DNA from: an uncultured Pseudodesulfovibrio sp. | GTDB lineage: Bacteria; Desulfobacterota; Desulfovibrionia; Desulfovibrionales; Desulfovibrionaceae | Reading direction: 5' to 3' | NCBI GenBank assembly: GCA_947259235.1 | Contig: CAMYLL010000026.1 | Location: 1-14,815, forward strand | DNA: 14,815 nucleotides | Shown here: piece by piece, positions 13,218-14,815 of the stretch | Position numbering within the stretch: position 1 is the stretch's first letter | Layout of the letters: every line of letters begins with the position of its first letter | Program-made: the position numbers and the translations under genes | The notes under the pieces: generated by a model | What the model saw: only the letters and a program-made list of their open reading frames with translations | What the model was told of the DNA's origin: nothing | Database searches by the model: none

Positions 13218-14456
13218 ATGGTTCAGAGTGTGCTTGGGCTTGTAGCGTTGGTGGGGCTGGCCTGGCTGATGAGCGAGAAGCGGCGCGAGGTGCGCCTTGT
13301 GCCTGTGGCCGTGGGCCTTGGGGTGCAACTGGGGCTGGGGCTGCTCATGCTCAAGGTTCCCTTTTTCGAGCGTGTCTTCCTCGGCCTCAACGATGTCGCC
13401 CTGGTCATCGAGAAGGCCACCATGGCGGGTACATCCTTCGTCTTCGGCTACCTCGGCGGCGGCCCGTTGCCCTTCGCGGAGCCGTACCCCGGAGCCGGGT
13501 TCATCCTCGCCTTTCGCGCCCTGCCCATCATTTTGGTCATGTCCGCGCTCTCGGCCGTGCTCTACCACTGGCGCGTGCTGCCCATGGTGGTGCGCGGCTT
13601 TTCCTTCTTGCTGGAGCGGACCATGAGGATCGGCGGCGCCCTGGGCGTGGCTGCGGCGTCCAACATCTTCGTGGGCATGGTCGAGGCCCCGCTGGTGGTG
13701 CGGCCGTACCTGGCGCGCATGACCAGGAGCGAGCTGTTCGCCCTCATGACCTGCGGCATGGCCACCATCGCCGGGACCATGCTCGTGCTTTATGCCTCCA
13801 TCCTGTCCCACAGCATCCCAGGGGCCATGGGCCAGATCCTGGCCGCGAGCATCATCTCCGCTCCGGCGGCCATCCTCATCGCCCGGGTCATGGTTCCCGA
13901 GACCGAGCCGGTCACCGAAGGCCACGCCGTGCCGCCCCGCGAATCCGTGTCCACCATGGACGCCGTGACCCACGGGACCGTGGACGGGGTGAACATTCTC
14001 ATCAACGTCGTGGCCATGCTCATCGTGCTGGTGGCCCTCGTCTCCCTGGGCAACGCGGCCCTGGCCCTTGGCCCGGACGTGGCGGGCGCGCCCCTGACCC
14101 TGCAGCGCATCCTCGGCTGGATCATGAGCCCCGTGGTGTGGCTCATCGGCATTCCCTGGTCCGAGGCCCAGGTGGCGGGCAGCCTCATGGGAACCAAGAC
14201 CATCCTCAACGAGTTCCTCGCCTATCTCGACATGTCGCGCCTGCCTGCCGACGCCCTGTCCGAGCGCAGCCGGATCATCATGACCTATGCCATGTGCGGC
14301 TTTGCCAACTTCGGCAGCCTGGGCATCATGATAGGCGGGCTGGGAGTCATGGCACCGCAACGGCGGGGTGAGATCGTCAGCCTCGGCTTCAAGTCCATCA
14401 TCTCGGGAACCCTGGCCACCCTTATGACCGGGGCCGTGGTCGGCGTGGTCCTGTAG
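13218..14456 (+). CDS. Concentrative nucleoside transporter (CNT/NupC family) with altered base-recognition motif
   Basis: This 412-residue inner-membrane protein has the CNT layout: N-terminal helices, a gate segment (GTSFVFGYLGG, 71-81), a first re-entrant/helix motif (NIFVGMVEAPLVVRPYLARM, 149-168), MTCGMATIAGTMLVLYA, then GTKTILNEFLAYLDM (325-339) and YAMCGFANFGSLGIMIGG (357-374). Known CNTs bring nucleosides in with Na+ or H+. The ribose-binding residues of Vibrio CNT are matched by Glu332, Asn364 and Ser367, but the base-binding GQTE motif is GMVE here (153-156), so the substrate may differ from ordinary nucleosides. The frame is open from 13152, but ATG 13218 is chosen because GGAGG (13205-13209) lies 8 bases upstream and the protein then starts with its first helix. 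The gap after the MFS gene holds a GGCTTG/CAAGCC inverted repeat (13149-13172) without a U-tract, so no clear terminator separates them. Confidence 0.88.
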   Translation: MVQSVLGLVALVGLAWLMSEKRREVRLVPVAVGLGVQLGLGLLMLKVPFFERVFLGLNDVALVIEKATMAGTSFVFGYLGGGPLPFAEPYPGAGFILAFRALPIILVMSALSAVLYHWRVLPMVVRGFSFLLERTMRIGGALGVAAASNIFVGMVEAPLVVRPYLARMTRSELFALMTCGMATIAGTMLVLYASILSHSIPGAMGQILAASIISAPAAILIARVMVPETEPVTEGHAVPPRESVSTMDAVTHGTVDGVNILINVVAMLIVLVALVSLGNAALALGPDVAGAPLTLQRILGWIMSPVVWLIGIPWSEAQVAGSLMGTKTILNEFLAYLDMSRLPADALSERSRIIMTYAMCGFANFGSLGIMIGGLGVMAPQRRGEIVSLGFKSIISGTLATLMTGAVVGVVL

Positions 14457-14500
14457 CGGCGGCTTTGCGGCCCGGAGCGCCGTTCTCGCCCTCCGGCCCC

Positions 14501-14530
14501 TTGACTTTACTGAACAGGTGCTCATATGTT
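14501..14530 (+). promoter_or_regulatory. Predicted promoter of the lactonase-like gene
   Basis: TTGACT (14501-14506), an 18-base spacer and TATGTT (14525-14530) form a fair sigma-70-type promoter. The start point would be near 14537, giving a leader of about 26 bases with AAAAGG and GGTGA before the ATG. Confidence 0.45.
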
Positions 14531-14539
14531 CAGAGTCAA
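14501..14539. repeat. Interrupted inverted repeat over the lactonase-like promoter, probable operator
   Basis: Outer arms TTGACT (14501-14506) and AGTCAA (14534-14539) and inner arms CTGAACA (14510-14516) and TGTTCAG (14527-14533) are each perfect. Together they make 13 matched pairs with one TTA bulge around a 10-base centre. The repeat spans both the -35 and the -10. There is no U-run after it, so an operator fits better than a terminator. Confidence 0.55.
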
Positions 14540-14562
14540 CAATCAAAAGGATCGGTGAAATA

Positions 14563-14815
14563 ATGACATATAAAGTCCATCCCATCGTCATGGGAACCAA
14601 GGTGTTCGACAAGGGCATGATGACCTATCAGCACGGATACGGCACGCCCTACACCATCCCCATCTACACCTGGTACATCGAGGGCGGGGACAAGAAGATC
14701 CTCGTGGACACGGGCGAGATGCAGCCCATCGTGTCGGACGAGCGCGAGCAGGCCATCGGCGGCAAGATATACACCTTCGAGGAGGGGCTGGAGAAGTACG
14801 GCCTCAAGCCGGAGG
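14563..14815 (+). CDS. Metallo-beta-lactamase-fold protein, N-acyl-homoserine-lactonase type (partial, 3' end outside window)
   Basis: The first 84 codons are visible, reading MTYKVHPIVMGTKVFDKGMM and then TPYTIPIYTWYIEGGDKKI, ILVDTGEM and KIYTFEEGLEKYGLKPE. The opening beta strands, the ILVDTG strand before the metal-binding loop and the spacing fit the AttM/AiiA-like lactonase branch of the metallo-beta-lactamase fold. The HxHxDH metal motif should lie just past the edge, so catalytic competence cannot be judged. Known relatives open the lactone ring of acyl-homoserine lactones, but many with this opening have untested substrates. GGTGA (14554-14558) and AAAAGG (14545-14550) precede the ATG. 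The inverted repeat over its promoter suggests regulated expression. Confidence 0.75.
   Translation, partial: MTYKVHPIVMGTKVFDKGMMTYQHGYGTPYTIPIYTWYIEGGDKKILVDTGEMQPIVSDEREQAIGGKIYTFEEGLEKYGLKPE

Noticed and set aside
14472..14496. CCGGAG/CTCCGG inverted repeat after the nucleoside transporter as a terminator
   Set aside because: Six-base arms, a 13-base loop and no U-tract make it too weak to call.
14510..14533. LexA/SOS box reading of the CTGAACA...TGTTCAG repeat
   Set aside because: The spacing between half-sites does not match either known LexA box type.
13056..14618. 520-codon minus-strand open frame opposite the nucleoside transporter
   Set aside because: It is rich in His, Gly, Gln and Asp with no domain, as expected from the complement of a GC-rich membrane-protein gene; the plus-strand frame has clear CNT motifs.

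Overview
The window is GC-rich DNA packed with genes, and it looks like the chromosome of a Gram-negative, motile or chemosensory bacterium. AsmA and DUF4197 envelope proteins, a CheX chemotaxis phosphatase and a large c-di-GMP enzyme all fit a deltaproteobacterium, most plausibly of the Desulfovibrionales. This assignment is an inference from gene content and protein style; there is no rRNA or other marker. I see no tRNA, rRNA, CRISPR array, transposase or phage gene, so it reads as chromosomal backbone with a few lineage-specific genes.

Layout, left to right. A dimethylarginine dimethylaminohydrolase-type enzyme (162-920, +) ends at a strong hairpin terminator that probably serves both strands. 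A two-gene minus-strand operon follows, in transcription order DUF4197 (3866-3120) then AsmA (3109-1040). Next come a DUF1786 protein of actin-like ATPase style (5007-3976, -) and, divergent from it, a membrane-anchored alpha/beta hydrolase (5142-5981, +). The shared 134-base control region has two inverted repeats. The hydrolase promoter is placed so that its transcript should start at the ATG.

The centre is a minus-strand signalling operon: CheX (11715-11257), a protein with HEAT-like repeats and a C-terminal receiver domain (11223-9637), and a 1201-residue membrane protein with four PAS domains, GGDEF and EAL (9593-5988). All the catalytic residues I checked are present. A phospho-receiver beside its likely phosphatase and a c-di-GMP-making and -breaking enzyme suggests a pathway joining chemotaxis-type phosphorylation to c-di-GMP. 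A GCCGATA element upstream of cheX hints at flagellar sigma-28 control.

The right end holds three plus-strand genes: an MFS transporter (11942-13138), a concentrative nucleoside transporter of the NupC type with changed base-recognition residues (13218-14456), and the first 84 codons of a metallo-beta-lactamase-fold protein of the N-acyl-homoserine-lactonase type (14563 to the window edge). The last gene has an inverted repeat covering its predicted promoter. No stretch over 300 bases lacks a gene; the longest gaps are 11716-11941 and 1-161.
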